A stretch of 37,264 bases of DNA, taken from positions 1 through 37,264 of the forward strand of contig NZ_CANMQT010000022.1 of NCBI RefSeq assembly GCF_947500065.1, read 5' to 3'. Of the stretch, positions 8,324 through 15,195 are shown piece by piece. The first letter of the stretch is position 1, and each line of letters begins with the position of its first letter. The stretch comes from an uncultured Aquimarina sp. GTDB lineage: Bacteria > Bacteroidota > Bacteroidia > Flavobacteriales > Flavobacteriaceae. The notes beneath the pieces are model-generated. The model saw only the letters and a program-made list of their open reading frames with translations. It was not told the origin of the DNA and did no database searches. The position numbers were made by a program, and so were the translations under genes.

Positions 8324-8952
8324 TTAAAAGTTTGATTCCAAAAATACAGAAAATGTCAGTACCTGGAGAGTCTTCTCATTTTATTATGGCTCCCGAAATT
8401 CGAAAGCAAGAACTATATAAAATTAAGATAGAAGAAAAGAATCCCAGGAATGCTGCAGTGCTTATGTTTTTCTATCCTAAGGAAGGAATTACGTATTTGG
8501 CACTAATTTTACGTCCAACTTATGAAGGAGTACATTCTGGTCAGGTAGCATTGCCAGGAGGAAAGGTGGAAGAATTTGATAAAAATTATGAATCTGCTGC
8601 ATTACGAGAAACCTGGGAGGAAATAGGTGTTAAATCAGACTCAGTTGAGGTATTGAAACAGCTTACGAAAGTTTATATTCCTCCATCTAATTTTTGGGTA
8701 CATCCTTTTCTTGGATGGACCATGAAAAAACCAGATTTTGTTCGTCAGGAAGAAGAAGTAGCAGAAGTGATAGAGGTACCGATAACACAATTATTGGATG
8801 AAAGTAAAGTGATTTCTAAAAAATTATCGACTTCTTATGCAGAAAATATCGAAGTACCATCCTTTGAACTAAATGGTTATGTAGTTTGGGGAGCTACTGC
8901 TATGATGCTTAGTGAACTTAAAATGCTCTTAAAATCTGCGTTGGAGGTATGA
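8308..8952 (+). CDS. CoA-pyrophosphatase-type Nudix hydrolase
   Basis: 214 aa. The UPF0035-type motif HSGQVALPGG (76-85) precedes a Nudix box ending in ALRETWEEIGV (98-108), with R100, E101, E104 and E105 as metal-binding residues. The Glu in the first half of the canonical Nudix box is replaced, as is common in CoA-specific members. The expected reaction is hydrolysis of CoA or its derivatives to phosphopantetheine and 3',5'-ADP. The N-terminus MTFETFKSLIPKIQKM agrees with flavobacterial homologues, which supports the ATG at 8308 despite its overlap with the divergent cyclophilin gene. Specificity comes from family motifs only. Confidence 0.92.
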   Translation: MTFETFKSLIPKIQKMSVPGESSHFIMAPEIRKQELYKIKIEEKNPRNAAVLMFFYPKEGITYLALILRPTYEGVHSGQVALPGGKVEEFDKNYESAALRETWEEIGVKSDSVEVLKQLTKVYIPPSNFWVHPFLGWTMKKPDFVRQEEEVAEVIEVPITQLLDESKVISKKLSTSYAENIEVPSFELNGYVVWGATAMMLSELKMLLKSALEV

Positions 8953-9120
8953 TTTTGTATATTTGGCTCCCATTTTCTTCTTAATATTTAGAAGAATTTA
9001 ACTGAAATGTTATCTGTTATTTAATTAATTGTGAGTAGTTTTAAATAGAACTACCTGATAGTCAGCAACTTTTTTGTGTTGTTGGAAAATAATAGATACT
9101 GAAAAATCGAAAAATTATTT

Positions 9121-9924
9121 ATGGGATTATTTAAGAGAAATCCTTTTGGACATATATTATTTCTAAAAAAATGGCTTATCCGTATTATGGGAACACTTAC
9201 CCATAGACGATATAGAGGTTTTAATGAGCTACAAATAGAAGGGAGCGAGATTTTTAAAAACTTACCTGATAATAATGTGTTATTTGTATCTAATCATCAG
9301 ACCTATTTTGCTGATGTAGTAGCCATGTTTCACGTGTTTAATGCGAGTCTTAGTGGACGTACGGATTCTATAAAAAATGTAGGATACTTATGGCAACCAA
9401 AAATGAACTTGTACTATGTAGCGGCAAAAGAAACTATGAATGCTGGATTATTAGCAAAAATATTAGCCTATGCTGGAGCTATTACTGTAGAAAGAACCTG
9501 GAGAGATAAAGGCCAGGATGTTAATCGCCAGGTAAAGATGAGTGATATTACTAATATCAAAAGAGCTCTAGAAGATGGGTGGGTGATTACGTTTCCGCAA
9601 GGAACTACTAAACCATTTAAGCCTATTCGTAAAGGAACAGCACATATCATTAGACAATATAAACCAATTGTAATCCCTATAGTGATTGATGGATTCAGAA
9701 GATCCTTTGATAAAAAAGGAATCCGAATCAAAAAACGAGGTATTCTCCAATCAATGGTAATTAAAGAACCACTAAAATTTGATTACGAAAATGACTCTAT
9801 AGATGATATTGTCAGTAAATTAGAATTTGCTATTGAGCAACATTCTTCTTTCCTAAAAGTAATACCGCAAGAGGAATTAGATGCAGAAGAAGAATTGAAC
9901 AAGAAAAGACAATGGGAATATTAA
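9121..9924 (+). CDS. PlsC-like 1-acyl-sn-glycerol-3-phosphate acyltransferase
   Basis: 267 aa. The acyltransferase blocks are in order: VSNHQTYFADV with the catalytic His59, VERTW (123-127), FPQGTT (158-163, the equivalent of FPEGTR) and IPIVIDGF (185-192). It probably transfers an acyl chain to lysophosphatidate or a related lipid at the inner membrane. Two deviations: the usual HX4D spacing appears as HX5D (His59 to Asp65), and Gln stands at the Glu of FPEGTR. The 168-base upstream gap has a TATATTTG at 8958-8965 that may be a promoter element, but it is 155 bases from the start. Substrate unknown. Confidence 0.88.
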   Translation: MGLFKRNPFGHILFLKKWLIRIMGTLTHRRYRGFNELQIEGSEIFKNLPDNNVLFVSNHQTYFADVVAMFHVFNASLSGRTDSIKNVGYLWQPKMNLYYVAAKETMNAGLLAKILAYAGAITVERTWRDKGQDVNRQVKMSDITNIKRALEDGWVITFPQGTTKPFKPIRKGTAHIIRQYKPIVIPIVIDGFRRSFDKKGIRIKKRGILQSMVIKEPLKFDYENDSIDDIVSKLEFAIEQHSSFLKVIPQEELDAEEELNKKRQWEY

Positions 9925-10057
9925 AAACTTCTGATATCTTCTATACCTTTTTTGTTAGCTAGCTAACATTTCTTAGAGAAATAGGCTGTTAAGGTCTTCT
10001 TGTTGAAATGTTAATCTTTTTGTAAAGTATTCTGAGTTTTTATTTTATTTATAACTC

Positions 10058-10107
10058 AAAAAAAAGGCGTTAAACACTTTATATACAGTGTTTAACGCCT
10101 TTTTTTT
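10058..10107. terminator. strong bidirectional rho-independent terminator
   Basis: A 13-bp perfect stem, ggcgttaaacact (10066-10078) with agtgtttaacgcc (10087-10099), an 8-base loop, eight A before it and eight T after it. Both genes flanking this gap are on the plus strand, so it most likely ends the PlsC transcript. Confidence 0.9.
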
Positions 10108-10236
10108 GGTTTATTTCATCCTTGATTTATCCATTGCTTTTTTTTAATCTGTAAGTAAGGAAAGAATAAAGCGTACCAAATATCAGTCAAGAATTTTTTA
10201 AAATTAAAGTACCTCTTTTCTTGATTTTTACATTGT

Positions 10237-10248
10237 ATTCGGCCGAAT
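10237..10248. promoter_or_regulatory. perfect palindrome upstream of lipoprotein gene, possible operator
   Basis: attcggccgaat is a perfect 12-bp palindrome, GC-rich against AT-rich surroundings, 94 bases before the ATG of the beta-propeller lipoprotein. Operator function is inference from symmetry and position only. Confidence 0.3.
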
Positions 10249-10341
10249 AGAAAGTATGTAAAAGTAACTAATCATTGTCTTATAAAGGTGGTGATGGAAG
10301 CATAACGTAAACATAAACTTAGAACTCAAAAAAGAAACAAA

Positions 10342-11712
10342 ATGAAAAATCTAAAAATAAGCTTGTACACTCTATTGGCCGCAACACTGATATTTACCTC
10401 TTGTAGTGATGATGATGATGTTATACCTGATGGAGGAGAAACAAGTGATTTTGTTGGTGCTGTGTATGCAATGACTAATGGTAATGGTCAGGTGGCTGGT
10501 AATATACAAGGTGCTAATACTGTTATATCCTATGGAAGAAATGCTGATGGTACATTAACACCAATCGGTCCAGTTTCAACTGGTGGAAATGGAGGCGATT
10601 TTGATGGAGGTGAAGGACTAGATCCTCTTATTTCGGCGTATGCACTTACTAAAACTGATGATAATAAAAATTTATTGGCTGTAAATGCTGGTAGTAATAC
10701 AATCACTTCTTTTAATATTCAAGATGACTTTTCTCTAGTAGCAGCAGGTTCACCGCAACCAACGGGAGCAGATGGACCAAATAGTATTGCATATACTTCT
10801 AGTAATGCGGATGGTGTAAAAGGGATTGTGTATGTATCTAATATTACAAGATCAGAATTTTTAACAGCTGGAGAACCTGCGCAGCAAGGAACAGTAACAG
10901 GTTTTTGGTTATTAGAAGATGGAACTTTATCTCCAATAGGAGGATCTACCAGAAATTTAACGAATAGACCTTCTGCTGTTCAGTTTTCACCAGATGGTAA
11001 CTGGTTGGTAGTAGCATCAATAAATGCTGGAGCAGCAGGATTGGCTTCAGGAAATGAAGATGAAATCACAGTATATGCAGTAAATACCGATGGAACATTA
11101 TCAGCAAATCAAGTAGCGGGAGCAACATCTACCTTAAGAGATAATACTGAAGGAAGAAACCTTCCGTCTGCGATAGGGTTTCAGATTGTAGGGAATAATT
11201 ATGTGGTAGTAACCGAAGCAAGAGAGTTTCAGCCTAATGGTATGCCGCCAGCGTTTCCAGCTTTACAGGATGGATCTGTTTCTACATGGCAGATTCAAGG
11301 AGATGGAAGTCTGAATCCAATAAGTTTAGATGTACGATCAGGAGAAGGAAATACAGGGAGAACAGCTTGTTGGTTAGATTTTACAGCAGATGGTAGTACA
11401 TTCTTTGTATCTAATGCAATAGAGGCTGGATTAGCATCATATAGCTTTAATAGTGGAGTTGTAGCATTGATTGATCAAACTGCAGCTTCAGGGACTGGTA
11501 CTGGTGGAGCAGATAATGGTCCAGATGCTTTTGCCCAAACAGACGGATGGATAGATATGTGGATCTCTGATGATGGTCAGTATTTATATCAATTGTATGG
11601 ATTAGACGGAACCATAGGAATTTATAGAGTAAATGGTCAATCTTTAGAATTTATAGGAGAAGAATCAGGAAATCTTCCAGATACCAATACACAAGGTATC
11701 GTAGCGATATAG
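10342..11712 (+). CDS. beta-propeller lipoprotein (lactonase-like)
   Basis: 456 aa. The signal ends in a lipobox with Cys21 (IFTSC), followed by SDDDD, an acidic stretch typical of outer-membrane lipoproteins exported to the surface in Bacteroidota. The rest consists of repeated beta-sheet blocks containing DGTLTPIG, PSAVQFSPDGNWLVVAS, DGTLS and STFFVSNA, the pattern of seven-bladed propellers of the 6-phosphogluconolactonase/YVTN type. Enzyme activity cannot be claimed. It is a single gene: strong terminators lie before and after it, and a palindrome sits 94 bases upstream. Start ATG after an A-rich leader. Confidence 0.85.
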   Translation: MKNLKISLYTLLAATLIFTSCSDDDDVIPDGGETSDFVGAVYAMTNGNGQVAGNIQGANTVISYGRNADGTLTPIGPVSTGGNGGDFDGGEGLDPLISAYALTKTDDNKNLLAVNAGSNTITSFNIQDDFSLVAAGSPQPTGADGPNSIAYTSSNADGVKGIVYVSNITRSEFLTAGEPAQQGTVTGFWLLEDGTLSPIGGSTRNLTNRPSAVQFSPDGNWLVVASINAGAAGLASGNEDEITVYAVNTDGTLSANQVAGATSTLRDNTEGRNLPSAIGFQIVGNNYVVVTEAREFQPNGMPPAFPALQDGSVSTWQIQGDGSLNPISLDVRSGEGNTGRTACWLDFTADGSTFFVSNAIEAGLASYSFNSGVVALIDQTAASGTGTGGADNGPDAFAQTDGWIDMWISDDGQYLYQLYGLDGTIGIYRVNGQSLEFIGEESGNLPDTNTQGIVAI

Positions 11713-11750
11713 AAAGTAATTGTTAGTTTTAGTAATTATTATTTGTTCCG

Positions 11751-11787
11751 AAAAAGCCAAGAGATTTAATTATCTCTTGGCTTTTTT
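11751..11787. terminator. rho-independent terminator after the lipoprotein gene
   Basis: A 10-bp perfect stem gccaagagat/atctcttggc (11756-11765 with 11772-11781), loop of 6, flanked by five A and a run of T. It can serve both the lipoprotein gene and the minus-strand peptide gene that ends at 11817. Confidence 0.88.
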
Positions 11788-11816
11788 ATAGTAACTCAAT
11801 ATGTTGAAATACTCTA

Positions 11817-11999
11817 TTACATGATTTGGCAATATCCCCAAAAACAGAAGAATTCTTCGTGTTCGCCCCAAGGTAAGGAGTTTAAAATACTACAATCCGA
11901 GTGAGTATTACATTGCATACCTGTGTTCCCTCCATTAATATTTTTTTGCTCTTTTTTATTTAAAATTTGAGCCCCTTGTAATTGCATTAATTTCTTCAT
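11817..11999 (-). CDS. double-glycine leader peptide with four cysteines, 60 aa
   Basis: The leader, 24 residues long, ends LNKKEQKNINGG and shares G-(A/V)-x-x-L-x-K-K-E-x-x-x-x-I-x-(G/A)-G with the two peptide genes upstream of it. The 36-residue core has four Cys arranged C-x5-C and C-x4-C around a Trp/Phe-rich centre, so two disulfides are possible. The leader is of the bacteriocin/ComC type cut by C39 peptidases of ABC exporters; no such exporter lies in the window. Role unknown: bacteriocin, signal or toxin are all open. ATG start after an AT-rich leader. Confidence 0.75.
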   Translation of the reverse strand: MKKLMQLQGAQILNKKEQKNINGGNTGMQCNTHSDCSILNSLPWGEHEEFFCFWGYCQIM

Positions 12000-12137
12000 G
12001 TTGTTAAAATTTAATTGTTTTTTGTGTTAGCAAACATTTTAAGACAGTAGCTGTTTTCTGTCTGTGTTTTATTTAAAAAAGCTATTCTCGATACATCCGC
12101 TCGAGGTAGACACTCGAATTGACACTTTTCGTAATAT

Positions 12138-12338
12138 TTAGGTAAATGAGCAAATTGATAGTGTAACAACGTTTCCGTTGATTATTTTCTCTACGCCACA
12201 GCTTCCTGAACAGCAATCACTATCATCGATACATCTTCTTGCTACATTCTGACATCCATAGATTCCTCCATGAATTGATTTTTGATGTTCTTTTTTAAGA
12301 ACGGTAACTCCGTCTACTTTTAAGATTTTATGAATCAT
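12138..12338 (-). CDS. double-glycine leader peptide with knottin-like cysteine pattern, 66 aa
   Basis: The leader (25 residues, VTVLKKEHQKSIHGG) is of the same family as its neighbours. The core of 41 residues has six Cys spaced C-x6-C-x5-CC-x3-C-x15-C, the arrangement of inhibitor-cystine-knot (knottin) peptides, with DDSDCCSGSC at the centre. If the 1-4, 2-5, 3-6 disulfides form, the product would be a compact knotted peptide in a bacterium. The pattern is seen directly; the fold is inference, and other six-Cys folds are possible. No exporter or oxidoreductase gene is near. ATG start. Confidence 0.75.
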   Translation of the reverse strand: MIHKILKVDGVTVLKKEHQKSIHGGIYGCQNVARRCIDDSDCCSGSCGVEKIINGNVVTLSICSFT

Positions 12339-12366
12339 TGTGTACTATTTTAAAATTAGAAAGACT

Positions 12367-12398
12367 AAAAAAATCCCTGAGATTATGACTCAGGGATT
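12367..12398 (-). terminator. rho-independent terminator after the 12406-12558 peptide gene
   Basis: On the minus strand the arms aatccctgag and ctcagggatt pair (10 bp, 12372-12381 with 12389-12398, loop 7) and are followed by a run of seven T. It separates this peptide gene from the next one. Confidence 0.87.
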
Positions 12399-12405
12399 AC
12401 TAGTA

Positions 12406-12558
12406 TTACTTGATATGTTCGAAACAATGTCCAAAAGAACAACTACCACCACAAAGACTAAGACATTGATCACCATAGTATACACCAGCTTTGATTGTTT
12501 GCTGTTCTTTTTTGTTTAATGTTGTTACTCCTTTTAATTCTAAAATGTTATTAAGCAT
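12406..12558 (-). CDS. double-glycine-type leader peptide with four cysteines, 50 aa
   Basis: Too short for a simple length cutoff. ATG at 12558, TAA at 12406. The leader of 25 residues (GVTTLNKKEQQTIKAG) matches the two peptides downstream, but ends in Ala-Gly instead of Gly-Gly. The core is 25 residues with four Cys, C-x3-C-x3-C-x4-C, and many Gly and Ser (CLSLCGGSCSFGHC). A TAnnTTTG-type element (TAATTTTG at 12615-12622) lies 57 bases upstream on the same strand. Its own terminator follows, so the peptide genes are separate transcription units. Function unknown. Confidence 0.72.
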   Translation of the reverse strand: MLNNILELKGVTTLNKKEQQTIKAGVYYGDQCLSLCGGSCSFGHCFEHIK

Positions 12559-12713
12559 GATTATATGTTTTAATTACCTACTCTATTACTAAGGTTTTCG
12601 GTTATCCCTTTGATCAAAATTAATCGCTATTGCTGTTTTGATTCTGATACTAAAGTAGAAGGTAATCAATGGTGATAAAAATGAAGTATGACCATTTTAA
12701 ACAAAATAGTCAT

Positions 12714-12739
12714 AAAAAAACCCTGCACATTGGCAGGGT
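12714..12739 (-). terminator. terminator after the 12765-12926 peptide gene
   Basis: On the minus strand accctgc and gcagggt (12733-12739 with 12720-12726) form the stem, followed by a T run (A run 12714-12720 on the plus strand). Confidence 0.8.
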
Positions 12740-12764
12740 AAATAATATTTTGAAAAAGCAATAT

Positions 12765-12926
12765 TTATTTTTCGTTATAACAAAAAGGAAGCATCACTCC
12801 ACCTTCTTCCCATTGTTGACTTGTTAAAACAGTACTTCCCCCTTCTACATGTTTCATAGCATCTGTACTGATCCTTGCAATAGTTAACTTTTTGATAGTA
12901 ATTTTTTGTTGCCTGTCTTTTTTCAT
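12765..12926 (-). CDS. GG-leader natural-product-type precursor peptide, 53 aa
   Basis: ATG at 12926, TAA at 12765. The leader reads QKITIKKLTIARISTDAMKH and then VEGG at 27-30. This fits the Bacteroidota GG-type natural product precursor leaders (K-L-x-L-x-K-L-T-I-A-x-I/L then M-x-x-I-x-GG). The 23-residue core has one Cys (VMLPFCYNEK) and a second GG at 42-43. It is the paralogue of the peptide at 13124, made by the 356-bp tandem duplication. A terminator follows. With a single Cys, simple intramolecular disulfides are excluded; modification or dimerisation are open. No modifying enzyme is in the window. Confidence 0.68.
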   Translation of the reverse strand: MKKDRQQKITIKKLTIARISTDAMKHVEGGSTVLTSQQWEEGGVMLPFCYNEK

Positions 12927-13069
12927 TTCTAAAGATGTTAATGGTTAGTTATATTTCTCTTAGTCTTCCAAGAATACTCTGAGATAAGAAAAATGTATTT
13001 CGTTAGAAATATATTTCATTTTAGGGGTTTATAATAATTAAGGTTGACCATTTTAAACAAAATAGCCAT

Positions 13070-13096
13070 AAAAAAAACCTGCAGAATTTGCAGGGT
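13070..13096 (-). terminator. terminator after the 13124-13273 peptide gene
   Basis: Stem cctgca/tgcagg (13078-13083 with 13089-13094), loop 5, followed on the minus strand by eight T (A run 13070-13077 on the plus strand). It is the copy-2 equivalent of the terminator at 12714. Confidence 0.8.
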
Positions 13097-13123
13097 TAAA
13101 AGATATTATAAGCGAACCAATAT

Positions 13124-13273
13124 TTATTGTTCATAAAAACAAACACCATCATCATTTTTTACTTGACTTGGCATGATACTACTACCTCCTTCTATTTTTC
13201 TCATTGAATCCAGAGTAATCTTTGCTATTGTTAATTTTTTTAGGCTGATTTTTTGTGTTCCGTCTTTTTTCAT
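13124..13273 (-). CDS. GG-leader natural-product-type precursor peptide, 49 aa
   Basis: ATG at 13273, TAA at 13124. The leader QKISLKKLTIAKITLDSMRK then IEGG (27-30) is close to that of the neighbouring paralogue. The core of 19 residues (after GG: SSIMPSQVKNDDGVCFYEQ) again has one Cys five residues from the end, in C-F-Y-E against C-Y-N-E of its twin. Leaders are more alike than cores, as expected if the leader is read by a shared enzyme or exporter. It is the first minus-strand gene downstream of the AraC-type regulator, but has its own upstream region of about 145 bases shared with copy 1. Confidence 0.68.
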   Translation of the reverse strand: MKKDGTQKISLKKLTIAKITLDSMRKIEGGSSIMPSQVKNDDGVCFYEQ

Positions 13274-13419
13274 TTTTGAAGATGTTAATGGTTAGTGATA
13301 TTTCTCTTTGTTTTCCAGGAATACTCGGAGATAAGAAAAATGTATTTCGTTAGAAATATATTTTATTTTAAGGGTTTATAATAATTATCTATGGCAAAAT
13401 TGCTTAAAATTGTCAAGAA

Positions 13420-15042
13420 TTATACATTGATTTCTTCGCTTAGATGATGTTTTTCAATATGTTTAATATAATAGGATGGATTGATACCCGTTTTTGCTTT
13501 AAAATGCTTCACTAATGAATAACTACTTTTATACCCTATCTCTGAAGCGATGGATTGAATAGAGTAGGATCTAAACCTTTTATCATTCTTTAATCTTTTT
13601 AATACATATTCAATTCTAAGATCATTGATATACTCGGTAAAGTTTTTTTCCTTGTGCGTGTTTATTGTTTTGGATAAATAGGTAGCATTGGTTTTTAGTT
13701 TTTTTGCAATGGATCTTAGATTGCAGTCCGATTTTAGAAAATACTCTTGAGATTCTAATTTTTCCAACCCTTTAATAATTTCGTTTACTTTCTGATCGTC
13801 AATAATAATCTCTTTCGGTGATTCTTTTATGCTGGTAGCGGTTTGTTTAACCGATTCTAAATTGTTAATTTCTTTTATTAATGTATCAAACAAGGTTTTA
13901 TTAGATCGTTGTTTTTTGATATACATAAAAATGATGCAAATCAACGCTGTAGATGTGATTAAGAGAATCCAAAATGTATACTTTTTTACTTTTTCGTTTT
14001 CGACTTGTTCATTGCCAAGTCTTGTTATTTCCTCTTGAAGTTTATCAGTTTCTTTCTCGTGAATAATATCTACAGTCTGATCTTTATCTTCTTGATAAGA
14101 TTCATTCAGAGTTATGTATTTGTTGTGCCATAGACTTGCTTTCTCATATTCTTTTTTTTCATTGTAACAATTGGCCAATAGCAAATGAGATCGAATTGCG
14201 GGAGGTTTTAGGAAATCAGTTTCTTCAAAGTTTTCTATGCTATTCACTAATACCTTAATTGCCTTATCGTGATATCCTTGTTGATAATAACAACCAGCTA
14301 TGAAATAATTTGTATTTATTATTGGAAAAGACTTGTTGTTTATTTCTTCTTCAGATAAGATATTCCGTGATTTGAATAAAAAATTTAAAGATTTATCGTA
14401 TTTTTTTTGATAATAATAGACCATTCCTTTTTTAATATATAAGTCCAAAATCGCCTCTTTATAGTTAAGTTCCTTACTAATTTCTAAGGCCTCTTCTATA
14501 TAATACAACGTAGAATCATATTGCGCTTTATCCAGATATACTTCACTAGTAAGAACTAAAATACTAACGTGACCTCCTTTTCTATGAAAATCAGTATTTG
14601 GGATTTCTTTAAGTGAATGATGCGCAATTTTTAGAGCTTTATTTTGTCTATTCATTCTTCTTAGAATAACTATGAGTCCTGAATTCGCTTTGATTTCTAA
14701 TTCTTTATGTTCCGTTAATTCTGCAATATCTAATGCTCTTGAATAAGCATTAAGAGCATCTTTATTTTTTCCGTCTCTAAGATGAACATGACCTTTTCTG
14801 GTATATATAATAGACAATAAAGAATCATTGTGTAATTCTCTAACTATTTCTTCTGCTTTGTTATAGAGTGACAAGCTTTTTTCATAATACTCTGAATCAT
14901 AAAAATTATTTGCTTGTTCTATATATCCTAATGCATCTTGTATATCACTCTCTTGAGCAGCAATACTGAAAGAATTTAGCCATAAAAAAAACAATGAAAA
15001 AATAAGGCACTTGAATAATAATGTGGTATTGTGAGTTGTCAT
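13420..15042 (-). CDS. TPR-containing membrane regulator with C-terminal AraC-type DNA-binding domain
   Basis: 540 aa from the ATG at 15042. A signal peptide (to about IAAQES) is followed by five or more TPR repeats, a transmembrane helix (YTFWILLITSTALICIIFMY), a short coiled region, and a C-terminal double helix-turn-helix of the AraC family with DLRIEYVLKRL, SIQSIASEIGYKSSYSLVKHF and GINPSYYI. The design suggests a sensor that links periplasmic protein contacts to DNA binding. An upstream TTG at 15066 extends the frame, but it lies within the likely promoter element TACTTTTG, and the signal peptide starts naturally at 15042. It borders the peptide cluster, so control of these peptides is possible but unproven. 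Confidence 0.88.
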   Translation of the reverse strand: MTTHNTTLLFKCLIFSLFFLWLNSFSIAAQESDIQDALGYIEQANNFYDSEYYEKSLSLYNKAEEIVRELHNDSLLSIIYTRKGHVHLRDGKNKDALNAYSRALDIAELTEHKELEIKANSGLIVILRRMNRQNKALKIAHHSLKEIPNTDFHRKGGHVSILVLTSEVYLDKAQYDSTLYYIEEALEISKELNYKEAILDLYIKKGMVYYYQKKYDKSLNFLFKSRNILSEEEINNKSFPIINTNYFIAGCYYQQGYHDKAIKVLVNSIENFEETDFLKPPAIRSHLLLANCYNEKKEYEKASLWHNKYITLNESYQEDKDQTVDIIHEKETDKLQEEITRLGNEQVENEKVKKYTFWILLITSTALICIIFMYIKKQRSNKTLFDTLIKEINNLESVKQTATSIKESPKEIIIDDQKVNEIIKGLEKLESQEYFLKSDCNLRSIAKKLKTNATYLSKTINTHKEKNFTEYINDLRIEYVLKRLKNDKRFRSYSIQSIASEIGYKSSYSLVKHFKAKTGINPSYYIKHIEKHHLSEEINV

Positions 15043-15063
15043 TCTGATAGATATGTATGTGTT

Positions 15064-15071
15064 CAAAAGTA
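15064..15071 (-). promoter_or_regulatory. TAnnTTTG promoter -7 element for the AraC-type regulator
   Basis: The minus strand reads TACTTTTG, matching the Bacteroidota -7 consensus TAnnTTTG, 22 bases before the ATG. No clear -33 TTTG was found at normal spacing. Confidence 0.42.
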
Positions 15072-15195
15072 AGTAATACTTTTATTTTTTTTGAAATATT
15101 TAATGTATTGACCTTTATTTTGCAAAATACTTAAAAGTTAGCGCTTTATCTGGTAAAACAGTTATTGGGTTGTGGTAATATTCTATATTCGAAAT

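Larger units (their letters stand above)
9925..10341. other. 417-base intergenic region
   Basis: No gene seen. It holds a 14-bp perfect palindrome gttagctagctaac at 9954-9967 (no T tract follows), a strong bidirectional terminator at 10058-10107, and a 12-bp perfect palindrome at 10237-10248. The 5' leader of the lipoprotein gene ends in an A-rich stretch before the ATG at 10342. Confidence 0.7.
12689..13388. repeat. tandem duplication, unit about 356 bp, carrying two peptide genes
   Basis: Copy 1 starts at 12689 and copy 2 at 13045, both with tgaccattttaaacaaaata. Each carries a terminator hairpin, a peptide gene, and a shared upstream region including aagaaaaatgtatttcgtta and gggtttataataatta. 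Copy 2 ends near 13388, just before the regulator gene. The noncoding flanks and leader coding parts are conserved; the core coding parts have diverged. Confidence 0.9.

Noticed and set aside
9954..9967. Palindrome gttagctagctaac as terminator of the PlsC gene
   Set aside because: No T tract follows, and a much better terminator lies at 10058-10107; kept only as a note in the intergenic entry.
15043..15066. TTG-started N-terminal extension of the AraC-type regulator
   Set aside because: The TTG lies within the candidate TACTTTTG promoter element, and the ATG at 15042 gives a normal signal peptide.
15172..15195. GTG-started extension of the T9SS type B protein
   Set aside because: The ATG at 15196 gives a basic N-terminus and a good signal peptide.
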